Source: Paenibacillus roseus (GTDB lineage Bacteria; Bacillota; Bacilli; Paenibacillales; Paenibacillaceae). From it: a DNA stretch of 64,000 bases. Under the pieces are notes generated by a model, which ran no database searches, had not been told where the DNA came from, and saw nothing but the letters and a program-made list of their open reading frames with translations. Shown here piece after piece: positions 7,317 to 16,100 of the stretch; positions within the stretch are counted from its first letter, which is position 1; each line of letters opens with the position of its first letter. The translations under genes and the position numbers were made by a program. The stretch spans positions 1-64,000 of the forward strand of contig NZ_JAELUP010000072.1 of NCBI RefSeq assembly GCF_016424485.1, in the 5' to 3' direction.

Positions 7317-8555
7317 TCAATTCGTTTCATGCAAAGGGTAATAGGCGCTGCTCTCATATACAATTGTGCCATTGACCAGTGCGGTCGAAACCATCGGATA
7401 CCCGTCAAAGGTGTCTACAATGATCAAATCTGACTTTTTGCCGATTTCAATTGAACCTAACTGCTTGTCAACACCAAGAGCTTTGGCTGGATTCAGACTG
7501 GCCATCGCAACTGCTTCAGGCAGTCCCTGCGTCAAGCCGGATGAGTCATACAGCCCTGATAGCTTGAATACAGCTGCCAGCAAAGAAGCTGGATGATAAT
7601 CCGAGCATAATATATTCGCTGCGCCTGCACCAATGGCTGCAATTGCACTTAAATTCTTATCGTGGGAGCCTCCTCGGACGACATTAGGGGCTCCCACACA
7701 TACATGAAGACCTTTGCGCATCGCATGTTCCGCTGTCTGAAGATTCATTGGAAATTCGGAAATATTAACGCCAAAACCAAGAAAATGATCTACCCGCTCG
7801 GGACTGTCGTCATCATGCGAAGCGACAGAAATACCCTTTTGCGCTGCGAGTTTGCCAAGCCGCTCCAAATGATTCCAGTCGACAAGCTGTTGACGAGTCA
7901 ACAATTCCTCTACGATTTGTTGAACCTCTTCCCGATTGACCGCCTGATTTTTCATGACATAGCTTTCAAAAGATCCCGGAGCCTTATATTGCCCTTGTCC
8001 TGGCGAGTGGTCCATGAAGGACAAATAATCAATTTTACCCTCTTGTACATAACGCTCAACAACAGGAATGCCAGCCAGATGCGATACTTCGTAGCGCAGA
8101 TGAATACCATGACGAATCATAGCTCTGCGTTGTTTATAGGCATGAATCAGCTCAACCATTTGCGTCAGCAAATGATCTCCTCGAAGGCTTAACCCGACAC
8201 CAAGGGAAAGTGAATGATACATGGATGTAATCCCGTGAACCGGAAGCTTGCGCTCAAATTCAATCAATGCCATCTGGAGCGGGAATAACGTATTGGGACG
8301 AGGCTGAACCTCTTTCTCTATCGCATCGCAATGAATATCCACCAATCCCGGAAGGATATAGCGATTTTCAGCATCTATGACGGTGACGGCATCACCGGAG
8401 AGAGATTGTAATTGATGATTCTCATTGCTTGCAGTTGCCTGTTCTTGAGATTCTGTCAGGATCGCTTCGATGCGGTCTCCACGAACCACAATATCCGCCT
8501 TTACAACTTTATCCGGCAGCACAGCCCGTCCATTCTTAATAATTGTTGTCCTCAT
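7317..8555 (-). CDS. phnM: PhnM-type alpha-D-ribose 1-methylphosphonate 5-triphosphate diphosphatase
   Basis: 412 residues of the amidohydrolase superfamily. The PhnM hallmark is LPGLVDIHCDAIEKEVQPRP near residue 70, followed by ASHDDDSPE (metal ligands) and LCSDYHPASLL. In the C-P lyase pathway PhnM removes pyrophosphate from the ribose-triphosphate intermediate. No other phn gene (phnGHIJKL) is in the window, so the gene is separated from the pathway it normally serves. It is convergent with sspI, two bases apart, with no visible terminator. An RBS (GGGGGA) lies five bases upstream of the ATG. A related role on another nucleotide substrate remains possible. Confidence 0.88.
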   Translation of the reverse strand: MRTTIIKNGRAVLPDKVVKADIVVRGDRIEAILTESQEQATASNENHQLQSLSGDAVTVIDAENRYILPGLVDIHCDAIEKEVQPRPNTLFPLQMALIEFERKLPVHGITSMYHSLSLGVGLSLRGDHLLTQMVELIHAYKQRRAMIRHGIHLRYEVSHLAGIPVVERYVQEGKIDYLSFMDHSPGQGQYKAPGSFESYVMKNQAVNREEVQQIVEELLTRQQLVDWNHLERLGKLAAQKGISVASHDDDSPERVDHFLGFGVNISEFPMNLQTAEHAMRKGLHVCVGAPNVVRGGSHDKNLSAIAAIGAGAANILCSDYHPASLLAAVFKLSGLYDSSGLTQGLPEAVAMASLNPAKALGVDKQLGSIEIGKKSDLIIVDTFDGYPMVSTALVNGTIVYESSAYYPLHETN

Positions 8556-8663
8556 ACTGGTCCCCCTATTTCAGCGTTTCCGACCATTTTAATGTTTATC
8601 TACAATATTGTTATTTTACATCTCTGAACTCGGAAAGTACATGACCGCCATCAAGCTGAAAAT

Positions 8664-8706
8664 AAAAAAAGGCATCTCCACTTTGCAATCTTGGAGATAC
8701 CTTTAT
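8664..8706 (-). terminator. Intrinsic terminator of the purine permease gene
   Basis: AAAGGCATCTCCA (8668-8680) pairs with TTGGAGATACCTTT (8691-8704). On the minus strand the stem is followed by seven T residues. It begins 15 bases after the permease stop codon. Confidence 0.85.
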
Positions 8707-8720
8707 TGCATACTTCGCAA

Positions 8721-10112
8721 TTAATGACCCGGCATAAAGATATAACGCGCCACGATCAGAATCGCAAGCACCCACATCAGCCAGTGAACTGTGTATTTCT
8801 CTTTGCCCTTGCCGGACAAATTCGCTACTGTAGCGAGAATGACGTAGAACACGATACCGAAGGAAATACCGTTCGCAATGTTGTACGTGAAAGGCATCAT
8901 GGCAATCGTCAGGAACGCTGGAACGGCATAGACGATGTCGGAGAAATCAATATCCTTTACAGATTGCATCATGAGAACTCCTACGACGATCAGAGCCGCG
9001 CTTGTCGCCGCGCCTGGAACCAGAGCAACCAGTGGCGACAGGAAGATCGAAAGCAGGAAGCAAATCCCTGTAACAACGGCTGTAAGGCCTGTCCGGCCGC
9101 CCTGGGCAATGCCTGCGGAGCTTTCAACGTACGCCGTTACCGTGCTCGTCCCCAGCATTGCGCCGCCGCTGACGCCGATTGCGTCAACCAGCATCGCTTT
9201 ACCAACTTTTTTGCGCCCCTTTTCTTTGTCCTTCATAAAGCCGGCGCGTGTAGCTGTCCCTACCAGTGTGCCGAACGTATCAAACAGCTCTACGAAGGTA
9301 AAGGTCAGAATAACGGTAATGAGTCCCACTTCCAACACACCGGCAAAGTCGAAGTGCCAGAAGTTCAACTCTTTAAAATTCGGAGTCCAATTTTTATCGC
9401 TGAGCGCATCGCTGACATTCACATTGCCAATCAGAATCGCAATTACAGTCGTCAGCAAAATTCCGAATAAAATGGCTCCAGGCACACGCAGCACCATCAT
9501 AATGGCAATCAGCAGAATACCAAGGATGGTCAGCAGAACGCCCTGACTATGCATATCTCCCAAATGGAAGACCGATTCAAAACCAAGCAAATTCGTATAT
9601 TGATCCTTCGGAACATCGTTAAGCGTCTGCACCGAGACTGTCAGCAAGCCGCTGTTTTTGAGCCCGATAATCGTAATGAAAAGACCGATACCTACCGTAA
9701 TTGCATGTTTGATGCTATCCGGTACTGCAACCAGCAGCATTTGGCGAACCTGAGTCACGGTCAAAATAAAAAAGATAATACCGGAAATAAAGACTGCGGT
9801 AAGCCCCATTGCCGGAGAAATCGGCGTACCCGTTGCTTGTGAAGCCAGAATCGTGGCAGCAAAGTATGCATTCAAGCCCATACCTGGCGCCAGGGCAACC
9901 GGGAAGTTCACGAACAATCCCATTAAAATCGTGAACAAACCTGCCGCGAGTGCCGTAGCCAGGAATACGGAGTCCCAACTCAGTCCTGTCGGGGTCAAAA
10001 TCCCCGGATTGACAGCCAAAATATAAGCCATCGTCATAAATGTGGTCAGACCCGCCATAATTTCCGTTCTGACAGTGGTTCCGTTCTCCTTTAGCCGGAA
10101 AAAATCATTCAT
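8721..10112 (-). CDS. pbuG: NCS2/AzgA-family purine permease (hypoxanthine/guanine type)
   Basis: 463 residues with ~12-14 hydrophobic segments, starting at the ATG at 10112 preceded by GGAGGGG; the 30 upstream in-frame residues are not family-like. Family motifs include TEIMAGLTTFMTMAYILAVNP at the start, ALAPGMGLNAYFA and FVELFDTFGTLVGTATRAGF. It imports guanine and hypoxanthine with protons across the cell membrane. Control is through the guanine riboswitch in its leader, so it is made when guanine is scarce. In Bacillus subtilis pbuG lies next to guaA; here about 20 kb separates them. PbuO is the closest alternative name. Confidence 0.88.
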   Translation of the reverse strand: MNDFFRLKENGTTVRTEIMAGLTTFMTMAYILAVNPGILTPTGLSWDSVFLATALAAGLFTILMGLFVNFPVALAPGMGLNAYFAATILASQATGTPISPAMGLTAVFISGIIFFILTVTQVRQMLLVAVPDSIKHAITVGIGLFITIIGLKNSGLLTVSVQTLNDVPKDQYTNLLGFESVFHLGDMHSQGVLLTILGILLIAIMMVLRVPGAILFGILLTTVIAILIGNVNVSDALSDKNWTPNFKELNFWHFDFAGVLEVGLITVILTFTFVELFDTFGTLVGTATRAGFMKDKEKGRKKVGKAMLVDAIGVSGGAMLGTSTVTAYVESSAGIAQGGRTGLTAVVTGICFLLSIFLSPLVALVPGAATSAALIVVGVLMMQSVKDIDFSDIVYAVPAFLTIAMMPFTYNIANGISFGIVFYVILATVANLSGKGKEKYTVHWLMWVLAILIVARYIFMPGH

Positions 10113-10259
10113 TGTTCCCAATACCCCTCCCAAATTTTGTGTGCAAGCGCGCGCAAATAAAAGCCTCGTCCAATATGATGAAAGCCTTAAACAAATGCGC
10201 AACGAAAAAAAGCAATACGATGGCGAAACTGCCTGTCGCGTTACCTTCTTTCAACTTTC

Positions 10260-10285
10260 AGCTTGCCCTTGCAAAGGGGCAAGCT
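10260..10285 (-). other. Leader hairpin downstream of the riboswitch terminator
   Basis: AGCTTGCCC (10260-10268) pairs perfectly with GGGCAAGCT (10277-10285). It sits in the ~240-base leader between the riboswitch terminator and the permease start codon. No T-run follows. The rest of 10113-10352 has no gene or element I can name; a run of seven T on the minus strand at 10205-10211 has only a 4-bp stem before it. Confidence 0.45.
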
Positions 10286-10352
10286 ACGTTACACGGTGAT
10301 GTCTGAACCTACTGTGCCTTGTCAGCAAATACGAAACAAACAAAAATAACCT

Positions 10353-10382
10353 AAAAAAGCAGCGATATATAATCGCTCTGCT
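10353..10382 (-). terminator. Riboswitch-linked intrinsic terminator
   Basis: On the minus strand the stem is formed by the complements of 10372-10382 and 10358-10366, pairing around a TATAT loop with a two-base bulge, followed by six T residues (complement of 10353-10358). It lies about 65 bases after the guanine aptamer and upstream of the permease, so guanine binding would favour it and switch expression off. Confidence 0.85.
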
Positions 10383-10448
10383 CTCCTAGGTTCCGCGTAA
10401 AACAGGAAAAGTATACCTATGGGGAACCCCCTTGGCATGCCAATCCCG

Positions 10449-10519
10449 CTTTTCGTAGCCAGATCATTACGGTGACCTCGTAGAGACTTCCGGGCCAATT
10501 CCCGGAATTATACGAAAAG
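10449..10519 (-). ncRNA. Guanine-sensing purine riboswitch
   Basis: P1 is formed by CTTTTCGTA and TACGAAAAG (complements of 10511-10519 and 10449-10457). P2 is TTCCGGG..CCCGGAA, the core reads GTCTCTACGAGG, and P3 is AGGTCACCGTAATGATCT. The specificity base in the second half of the core, complement of 10458, is C (GGCTACG), which pairs with guanine; adenine switches have U there. A terminator follows, so this is an off-switch for the permease. Confidence 0.95.
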
Positions 10520-10624
10520 AGATGATTAATTTTCAGTTTTATTCTAATGAGAATGGGAACAACTTGTCAACAAGTTTTTGTCTTTTTCTGCAACCTTCGG
10601 CATATTCGTCCTGCTGCGGCAGTC

Positions 10625-11320
10625 CTATATTTCTTCCTGAAGCAGACTCTTAAGACGTTCCCGGTCAGGCAATGTAATCCATTTATTGCGGATTAGAATA
10701 TTGCCCTCTTCCTGCAGTTCCTGCAGTACCTTGGTGACCGTCTCCCGGGCAGCGCCTACCATCTCGGCAATTTGCTGATGCGTCAACTTGGCGTCAATAC
10801 GGATGCCTGCAGCCTCAGTCACGCCATACTCCTGGGAAAGTCGGATCAGCCGCTTCATAATGCGGGTTTTGACGTTGAGGAAGGTAAGGTCATAAATCTG
10901 CTGATTGGCCTGTCTCAGTCGCTCCATTGAGTATTCCAGCAGTTGAAAGGCCAACTGCGGATGCTGTTCAATAAGCTTTTCGAAATCCCTCCGTCTGAGA
11001 GTAAACAGCTTTGTAGGCGATGCAGTCTCAGCTGTTGCCGAGCGGACAAGCCCGGGGCGAATAGCAGCCATTTCACCAAAATACTCGCCTTTTTGCAGGA
11101 CGGCCAGAATTACTTTCTTGGAGCCGTCAAAGCTGTATATGTTCACAGAACCGGAACGGATGAAGTAAATTTCTTCCCCTTCGTCACCTTCTATGAAAAT
11201 AATCGAATTTTTCTTGAAGGTTCGCTCATACATGAACGGCACAATCCGCTCCAGAACCTCCGGTGAAATATCTTCAAAAAAAGGGACGGCCAACCTGAGC
11301 GTCTGCTGATCAACAGGCAT
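10625..11320 (-). CDS. Crp/Fnr-family transcriptional regulator
   Basis: 231 residues from the ATG at 11320, chosen because GGAG lies 12 bases upstream and the protein then has normal family length; a TTG 24 codons earlier has no clear site. The cyclic-nucleotide-binding domain covers ~20-130 (KKNSIIFIEGDEGEEIYFIR, GEYFGEMAAI). The HTH_Crp domain is at ~165-225 (LTHQQIAEMVGAARETVTKV). The GEMA..R-type phosphate-binding loop is largely kept, so a nucleotide ligand is possible. It lies between the purine permease and the peptide operon, on the same strand as both. It could regulate the peptide operon, but its base composition matches the core genome, not the island. Confidence 0.9.
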   Translation of the reverse strand: MPVDQQTLRLAVPFFEDISPEVLERIVPFMYERTFKKNSIIFIEGDEGEEIYFIRSGSVNIYSFDGSKKVILAVLQKGEYFGEMAAIRPGLVRSATAETASPTKLFTLRRRDFEKLIEQHPQLAFQLLEYSMERLRQANQQIYDLTFLNVKTRIMKRLIRLSQEYGVTEAAGIRIDAKLTHQQIAEMVGAARETVTKVLQELQEEGNILIRNKWITLPDRERLKSLLQEEI

Positions 11321-11412
11321 CGATTCTTGATTCTCCTTCATTGAAATATGGAAGTATATACATTTCTTCATTTCCAGCGGCTTATCCTGCAAAAAAGGCA
11401 GGGAACATTGGA

Positions 11413-11441
11413 ATAAAGATAGAATAATAATCTATTGTCAA
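11413..11441 (-). promoter_or_regulatory. Candidate SigA promoter for the Crp/Fnr gene
   Basis: A perfect TTGACA (complement of 11436-11441) is followed after 17 bases by CTTTAT (complement of 11413-11418). The -10 box is weak (3 of 6). It gives a leader of about 85 bases before the ATG at 11320. Confidence 0.45.
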
Positions 11442-11492
11442 TTCCACATGAAAGATTAGAACTCGAAGTTGCTGAAAATAACACGTTGCTAT

Positions 11493-12260
11493 TCAATCTG
11501 AATTACATAAATGTTGTAGATAATTAGCTAATTTCTCCCATTGATCCAGCATATAAAAATGATTTCCAGGAAATTGAACCAATTCAAATTCCTTTCCGGT
11601 TAATAAAGCCCACTTTTGCATATCACTAGCCTTGATCCCACAATCTTCAGTCGCTTGTATACCATATATGGGGACAGCAACTTTATAGGCTTTGATTAAG
11701 CTGAAATTTCTTACTGCAAAGAGGTCATTACGAACAGCAGGAATAATCAGCTCTAACATCATTTTGTTTTCAGAAACACGATCCTCTAAGCCGCCGACAG
11801 ATTTTAAATACTCGATCACGGAGTCATCATCATCAACTTTATTATACTCCCCACCAACTTTTCTAGTGGGGGGAGCATGACAAGAGACTACCAGTTTTTC
11901 TATCGATGTAAGCATATGTCCATTTCTATTCAACATATTATATGCGATTAAAGCTCCCATACTATGTCCATATAAAATGGTTGGTTTAACTCCATCAACA
12001 ATTAAACTTAAAACTTCTGTCACCCTATCCGCGTAATCATCAATATTATTAACCATATCCTCGAGAAGTCTTTCTTGCCTTCCCGGATACTGAATGATGA
12101 TACACTCAATGTCCGGGCGCAAATATTGGACCAAATCTCTATAAAAATTCGCATTGCCTCCTGCGTGTGGTAAAACAACTAATCTTACTGTGGAGTCGGA
12201 ATTATCCCTGAATTTTCTAACCCATTTTTTTGCTTCATTTATATGCATTTTGGTTACCAT
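11493..12260 (-). CDS. Type II thioesterase (serine type), peptide operon
   Basis: 255 residues of the alpha/beta-hydrolase type II thioesterase family. The order is LVVLPHAGGNANFYRDL near the start, nucleophile Ser100 in YGHSMGALIAYNML, an acidic residue in IYGIQATEDCGI, and the final His in FPGNHFYML. Such enzymes clear wrongly loaded or stalled carrier proteins of peptide synthetases. It is the last gene of the peptide operon and overlaps the preceding nitrilase-family gene by 26 bases. No ribosome site precedes its start, suggesting coupled translation. It differs from the other free thioesterase of the operon (26036-26761), which has Cys at the nucleophile position. Confidence 0.9.
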   Translation of the reverse strand: MVTKMHINEAKKWVRKFRDNSDSTVRLVVLPHAGGNANFYRDLVQYLRPDIECIIIQYPGRQERLLEDMVNNIDDYADRVTEVLSLIVDGVKPTILYGHSMGALIAYNMLNRNGHMLTSIEKLVVSCHAPPTRKVGGEYNKVDDDDSVIEYLKSVGGLEDRVSENKMMLELIIPAVRNDLFAVRNFSLIKAYKVAVPIYGIQATEDCGIKASDMQKWALLTGKEFELVQFPGNHFYMLDQWEKLANYLQHLCNSD

Positions 12261-13104
12261 ATATAGTCTTGATAGAATACAGTTCTTTATTTATATCAAG
12301 CGAATCAGCAAGCATTTTTTCACCCTCTCTAGCTTGATTGAGAAGAGCGGGATCTAATTCAGCGATCAACAATTCAACTTCTTCCGGAGAGCCATCAATA
12401 ATATTATCGCCTAGAGGGTTCCATATACCGCTATGTCCACACGCATCCCAAACCCCGGTTTTTCCAACGTGATTGCACATCGCCGTGAATATGGTATTAT
12501 CTAAAGCTCGAGCAGGAAACCATACTCGTGACTCTTTGTACCCCATTCCTTTGCTAAAAAGAGCGCTTCCCATATATAAATGACAGCCATTTTGTGCTAA
12601 AAGACGAGAATGTTCAGGGAAACCTGCATCATAGCAAATTGCCATTCCAATATTCCAGCCCTTTAATTGAATGATAATCTGCTCATTATTGGAAGAAAAT
12701 AGTTTCTTTTCCGTTTGAAATAAATGAGACTTATCATAAACTCCTACTTCTTTGCCATTTGAATCGATAATGATTGAAGAGATGAAAACATCTTCACCCC
12801 TTCTTACCGGGCTTCCAATTATGGACCAAATCCCATGCTTTTCGCATGCCTGACGCAATTTTTGAATCCTCACATCATGAATTAAAAGCGTATTTTCGGT
12901 TACATTCGATTCTACTATTTCGGGTACATACCCGGTCAGATACTTTTCTGGAAACATGATCATATCAACATTCTTTTTTCCAGCTTCTTCAATCATCTCA
13001 TAAGCCCTGTTAACGTTCTCTTCGATATTTCCGTCAATCGAGGAACACTGTGCTAAAGCAATCTTTATTTTCTCTTTTGGAAAAGCATCTGGTTTTAGAT
13101 CCAT
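12235..13104 (-). CDS. Nitrilase-superfamily carbon-nitrogen hydrolase, peptide operon
   Basis: 289 residues from the ATG at 13104 (AGGAGG ten bases upstream; the ATG at 13113 is too close to it). The full catalytic triad is present: Glu53 in MFPEKYL, Lys125 in YDKSHLF and Cys157 in AICYDAGFPE. The family cleaves or forms C-N bonds of amides, nitriles and N-carbamoyl groups. It lies between the last synthetase gene and a thioesterase in a single transcription unit, so it probably acts on a building block or on the finished peptide, for example by releasing ammonia, trimming an amide or removing a protecting acyl group. The substrate cannot be assigned. Confidence 0.88.
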   Translation of the reverse strand: MDLKPDAFPKEKIKIALAQCSSIDGNIEENVNRAYEMIEEAGKKNVDMIMFPEKYLTGYVPEIVESNVTENTLLIHDVRIQKLRQACEKHGIWSIIGSPVRRGEDVFISSIIIDSNGKEVGVYDKSHLFQTEKKLFSSNNEQIIIQLKGWNIGMAICYDAGFPEHSRLLAQNGCHLYMGSALFSKGMGYKESRVWFPARALDNTIFTAMCNHVGKTGVWDACGHSGIWNPLGDNIIDGSPEEVELLIAELDPALLNQAREGEKMLADSLDINKELYSIKTIYGNQNAYK

Positions 13105-13144
13105 AACATCCATTCCTCCTAATATACAGTATCAAATTCATTAA

Positions 13145-16100
13145 CTAATGGGCGCCCTGAATATATTTTACAACATCAGAAGGAATACTTCTTAAAAAGT
13201 AATGCCCACCTGTTTCAAACTCGAATAAATCAACCTGAACGATCCAATTTTCCCAATTCGCCCACATTTTATCGTAATCCTCTGTAACAGGATCATCCTT
13301 AGCGATCACTATTGAGGTAGGGGTTTTTACGAACTTCTCTTTGCTATTCCATAGATTGCTCAAATAAGTGTTTGCTTGGATAGAATCATGTTTAAAAATT
13401 TCGACTAGTTTGGACTCGTAGCTCTGCCCTAACGTTGACAAGCTGCTTGTCCCACTCCACTCCGAATACAATTCAGCTATATCCGAAAATTTCAAGTTCG
13501 TAGCATTGTTGACACGCATTTCACAGTCATCTTGACTAATCATATTTTTTGCGCCTAAAAAGAGTCTTTGCGGATACAGGTTTCTTTTTTCTAATTTTCT
13601 TGTTACCTCGAATGCAAGAGCACTTCCAACGCAATGTCCCCATATCATGAATTGTTTACCTTTCATCGCTGAAGATATTTCTTCTACCAATAAATTCACT
13701 GTATCTTCAAAATTGACCAAGGTACTGTGTTCCAAGTTAGGATCATGCGCTGGCAATTCAGCAGCAAAAACGGATAGATCAGCGTTACTCTTTTCAAATT
13801 CCTTAGCAATCGGAATAAAATTTAAAGCATTGCCTCCCGCATACGGTATAAAGATAATGTTTTGCTCAGATTCACTTGATTTACTTAAGCATGTTAAAAG
13901 ACTAGCTTCTTGACGCAATTTAATTTCTTTATTTGCAATTTCACTTGCAAGTTCCAATAGAATCGATTTTTGCATAATTTGTTTGAGAGAAAGATCCTTC
14001 TTAAAGAAAAGAGATACCTTCATCGCAGCTAAAGAATTTCCTCCAATTAAAAAGAAATCATCATCTAATTTGAGGTTCTCTTTTGATATTTTCAGGACAT
14101 TTGACCAAACATCTTTAACGCGATTGATCGCTATTTCCAAGTCTTGATTAATATCAAGGTGTAAAGGAGCTTCTTCATCTCTCGAAATTTGATCAACTTT
14201 CTCAGCGTAATATTTGAACGCGTCTAACTTTTCTTCCTCAATTTGCATGTGATGATTTTCTTCTGTCGAGTTAACCATGTTCTCGAGAATATCAACGAAA
14301 ATTGTACCAAAGAATTCAATGTCTGCAGTGTCATATTTGGATGTATGATAATGTAGACTTAATTCAATCTCATCGGTATAGAAATGTCTCGAATACTCAA
14401 TTCTTAAAGGAAATTCTGTAATTGCCGCTGCTCTTACATCAATATTATCAAACCCTGGAAGACCACGTAAATCTTTCAAGGAATAGAAGTGCGTAAAATT
14501 AAATACGGTTTCGAATAAGATATCTCTTGAGGATAGATCTTGTTTAACTTGTGCCATTGGATACCGTCTGAAAGGTAAAATGCTAGCTTCAACACCATAA
14601 ACATTCAGAATTAAGTCCTTCCAGCTAGAATGATTATCTAGTTTGACACGGAATGGCATTGTGTTTAAAAATACACCTAAAGCATTTTCTGCACCGAGAA
14701 GTTCCGGTCTGCCGCCGATTTCATATCCCATGAAAACATCATCTTTGCGCGTAAGTATAGAAAGAAATTTGGCATGTGATGCGAGCAGGATATCTTTTAC
14801 AGGAACTCTGAGGTCTTTAGCCAAAACAACTAATTTCTCTGAAAGACCTTCTGGTAATTTAATGTCTTGAAAAATTACTTCGTTCCCCTTCCGTGTATTT
14901 TCTTCTCTACTGCGCGGAATAAAACCTTCTGGAACATTCTCCAGCATGTCCGCCCAAAAGCGGCGATGCTCTTCCGAATTTACAGCTTTTTGTTCCAAGT
15001 AGATAAAAGTTCGATTGTGGTTGTTGCTTTCAAGCAATCTAGTATTGGATTCAAGCCCATTCACCATATCAAAATAAGTCTGGAAAAGGAATGTGTGGAC
15101 TTTGTTCATACTCCATCCATCTAATGCTGAATTATGCTGACTTATACTATATTTGTACTCTGATTCACTCAATATATGGATATGAAGTTGAACTAATCCT
15201 GGCTTGTCCCATTCAAACGCTCTGTGTTGTTCTTTCCAAAACCATTCTTCGTACATATCTTCTTTCTCTTTTTTGGTTTGCAATCCACGTAGATCATATA
15301 CATTTAAAGGGAGTTTTTCGATATCTTTGTGGACTAATTGAAGATACTCTGAGTAATGTTCCAGATCGTAACTTGTTCTAAAAATAGGTTGCGTGTCTAC
15401 TAGCAATTTAACGGCTTTTCTAAATGTAGGCACATCTATACTTCCATCAATTGTATATGTTACTATATCATGGTAGTTGTTATCACCTTCCATAATATTG
15501 CTCTGATAGACAAGTCCTGATTGTAACATTGACATTGGATATGCATCTTCAATATCATCAGGGATTTTAATTTTATCTTCATCCTTAATCAATTGGAAAT
15601 TAGATATGAGTTGATTCAAATCATCATCGCTTGCATCATTCAGATTTACGTTTTTAATCAAGTCCTGGATTGTAGGGTACTTAAATAATTGTTGAAAAGT
15701 AAAGATCAGTCCATTTTTGTGTGCTAATGCAACTACCGACACAAAGTTTATGGAGTTCCCACCCAGCGCAAAGAAATTTTCATTGATACCTATATCCGAG
15801 ATTCCCAATACATCTTGCCAAATTTCACATAAAATTGTTTCTTCTCTCGTTTGCGGCGGAATTTTTTCATCGCCGGCTCTTTCCTTGCTTATTTCTAATA
15901 GCAGCTTTCGGTCGACTTTTCCGTTTCCAGTTAAAGGGAATTCATGAAGGACTGCTATTTTTTCTGGAATCATATATTTCGGCAGTATCTTGGTCAATTC
16001 TTGTTTAATATCTTTTACATCGATCAATTTATCTTTTTCAATTAAAAATGCATATAGATGTAGCATGTTATCAGCTTCTAAATTAGTTAATACCAACGCA

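Noticed and set aside
8691..9546. Long plus-strand frames opposite the purine permease
   Set aside because: Antisense shadows of a clearly coding gene; composition and lack of ribosome sites argue against them.
10520..11492. Second copy of the guaA 3' end as an island attachment site
   Set aside because: No repeat of the guaA terminal sequence (CCCACTCAATCG on the plus strand) was seen by eye near the far border of the island.
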